64,000 bases of DNA from CADEDV01 sp036383515 (GTDB lineage Bacteria > Bacteroidota > Bacteroidia > Chitinophagales > Chitinophagaceae), in the NCBI GenBank assembly GCA_036383515.1, contig DASVOE010000122.1:1-64000 (forward strand), in the 5' to 3' direction. This document shows positions 62,695 to 64,000 of the stretch, piece by piece. Position numbers and translations under genes: made by a program. The notes under the pieces were generated by a model. It was not told the DNA's origin. It saw only the letters and a list, made by a program, of their open reading frames with translations, and ran no database searches. Each line of letters begins with the position of its first letter. The stretch's first letter is position 1.

Positions 62695-63927
62695 TTAATG
62701 TTTCCAATAATTGAGCTGGTTGATGATCCTGAGCCGGCTAATATTATGTTGTGTCAGCAGGTTCTTTGCAGCGAGATAATTACTAATGCCCAGGATGTAA
62801 TCTTTCATACTGATATCACCAGTCTCAAGTAATTTATTATTGGCTATTACCAATGTATAGGCATAAGAGATCTGTTGACGGATCTTCTTTACCAAAAGAT
62901 CCGTAGCTGATAACTGCTGTTGCCATATAGCTATTTGCTGCTGGTATTGACTGACAAAAAAATCTTTATTGGTTAATCTTGTTTTTTCCTGGAGTGCAAT
63001 CTTATTATACTTTAGTTGTTTCTGCCGTCCGTCATAAATAGGTATGACCAGGCTCATGCCGGCGCTGAACCCAAAATTCTTATATGGAGTATGCTGAAGA
63101 CTTGAAGTGAGCCCTGCATCGGTATAAGCACCAAGTTTGGGCTTATAGGAATAATCAATCAATATCTTTTCATTGACCAGCCGCAAGCTATCGGTAACAA
63201 AGGGCTGGTAAAAAATTGAATTATAAAACTCAGCAGCAAGAGTATCGGTAAGAAAAGGTTCCTGTAATTGTTCAATGCTGGTATCTGCAATACCGGCCAG
63301 GTAGTTCAGTGTGAGGTAATCGCTATTATATTGTAGTTGCCCCTGCAACAACATCAGTTCTTGTTGTTGCAGGGTAACATAAAAATTCAGGTAATCTGTT
63401 TGCTTATATACACTGGCCTGCGTAAGTTTCTTCAATACTTCTTCTTCTTTTTTCATCAGGTCATATACTTCCTGGTTAAAGCTCGTGATCAGCAGGTCGC
63501 CATAGGCGGTTATATATTGTTCTGTAATGACTCTTACAAGATCTTGTTCGGAAAGCCGTATCGTATCCTGCAGTGACCTGTTTTGCAGGGTGATAGTCCG
63601 GTATTGTGCAAGCAGGTTATTTTTTCCAATAAAATTCCTGTTCGCTTGTATCAGCGAAGTCACATTCGCGATATTACTCAGGGCTTCATCATATCCATAT
63701 CCATGTATGATGGGTGCGTAACTAGCGCTATTGATAAAGTTGACCTGGGGTTTTGGTCCCGCTCGCAAAAGCTGGCTATCAATCTTATTAGAAAGTAACT
63801 GATTCTGATAACCTTTTAATGCCGGATTGTTTTGCTTTGCCTGCTGTATAAAAAAATCAATATTGCGGGATTGTCCAAAACATGATAAACACCCCAGTGC
63901 CGTATAAAGCATTAGAAAATACTTCAT
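62695..63927 (-). CDS. TolC-family outer-membrane efflux protein
   Basis: About 410 residues from the ATG at 63927 (MKYFLMLYTALGCLSCFGQ signal); an earlier in-frame Met lies at 63960. Two long-helix repeats with the OEP pattern are visible (IDFFIQQAKQNNPALKGYQNQLLSNKIDSQ; LLETGDISMKDYILGISNYLAAKNLL). It would be the trans-outer-membrane duct for the RND pump. It is the first gene of the efflux operon, and its promoter should lie in 63928-64000. Confidence 0.9.
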   Translation of the reverse strand: MKYFLMLYTALGCLSCFGQSRNIDFFIQQAKQNNPALKGYQNQLLSNKIDSQLLRAGPKPQVNFINSASYAPIIHGYGYDEALSNIANVTSLIQANRNFIGKNNLLAQYRTITLQNRSLQDTIRLSEQDLVRVITEQYITAYGDLLITSFNQEVYDLMKKEEEVLKKLTQASVYKQTDYLNFYVTLQQQELMLLQGQLQYNSDYLTLNYLAGIADTSIEQLQEPFLTDTLAAEFYNSIFYQPFVTDSLRLVNEKILIDYSYKPKLGAYTDAGLTSSLQHTPYKNFGFSAGMSLVIPIYDGRQKQLKYNKIALQEKTRLTNKDFFVSQYQQQIAIWQQQLSATDLLVKKIRQQISYAYTLVIANNKLLETGDISMKDYILGISNYLAAKNLLTQHNISRLRIINQLNYWKH

Positions 63928-64000
63928 TCCCTTGTAAATTGAAATAAATAGTGCCGGCAATATACATTTTTATGGTGCTTAGTCTTTTACCTCTTTTAAA

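Overview
The window looks like a chromosomal segment of a Bacteroidota bacterium, most like the Chitinophagaceae. The evidence is SusC/SusD and FecR/ECF-sigma signalling genes, many lipoprotein and outer-membrane genes, AT-rich spacers, few Shine-Dalgarno sequences, and families typical of that phylum (DUF1343/NamZ, DUF4421, DUF1080, OMP_b-brl). Species cannot be told from the sequence alone. The left 4.4 kb is housekeeping: a small membrane protein, a queuosine-precursor transporter, a Nudix hydrolase, CorA, DapF, a nucleoside phosphorylase and a tRNA-Cys with its own terminator.

From 4.5 to 22 kb, nine genes on the minus strand form a polysaccharide-degradation locus: three Cys-type S1 sulfatases, a giant GH28-GH2 fusion enzyme, a TonB-dependent receptor without a SusD partner, a heparinase II/III-type lyase, a GH88/GH105 unsaturated uronyl hydrolase, a double DUF1080 protein, and a genuine formylglycine-generating enzyme (both catalytic cysteines visible) that would mature the sulfatases. 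The target is probably a sulfated, uronic-acid-containing polysaccharide. Just upstream lies the decayed tail of a second FGE-like gene. A LacI-type half-operator occurs before the first sulfatase and again before a lipoprotein Gfo/Idh/MocA oxidoreductase at 24.2 kb, which suggests one regulon.

From 22.6 to 27.9 kb are an AraC regulator with a small membrane protein, the oxidoreductase, an unknown membrane protein and a four-TM class III nucleotide cyclase. From about 28.2 to 31.6 kb is a visibly AT-rich, gene-poor, scrambled region. It holds three copies of a small XRE regulator gene (one broken), each with a near-perfect TATGAG-type palindrome about 40 bases before its start. It also holds fragments of a divergent small ORF, a displaced copy of the sigma/FecR gene junction, a 46-bp perfect palindrome, and a 52-residue zinc-ribbon ORF with a strong ribosome site and terminator.

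From 31.9 to 41 kb is an ECF sigma-FecR-SusC(STN)-SusD-TlpA/DUF3738 transport and signalling locus. It is followed by two tandem secreted Cys-pair peptides and a MauE/DoxX membrane protein (41.0-42.7 kb), possibly a thiol-redox module, and by an AraC regulator. At 44.6-47.1 kb is an alpha-oxoamine-synthase/GNAT fusion, divergent from a DUF7793-like protein, a PAS histidine kinase, a LuxR-type response regulator and a NamZ-like muramidase. The right end carries an FN3 lipoprotein, an outer-membrane barrel receptor, a DUF4421 protein, an OmpR/histidine-kinase pair, a MITE-like nested inverted repeat, and a minus-strand TolC-adaptor-RND efflux operon.

Coordinates of motifs were counted by hand and may be off by a base or two. 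Family names are from recognition of motifs, not from a search.
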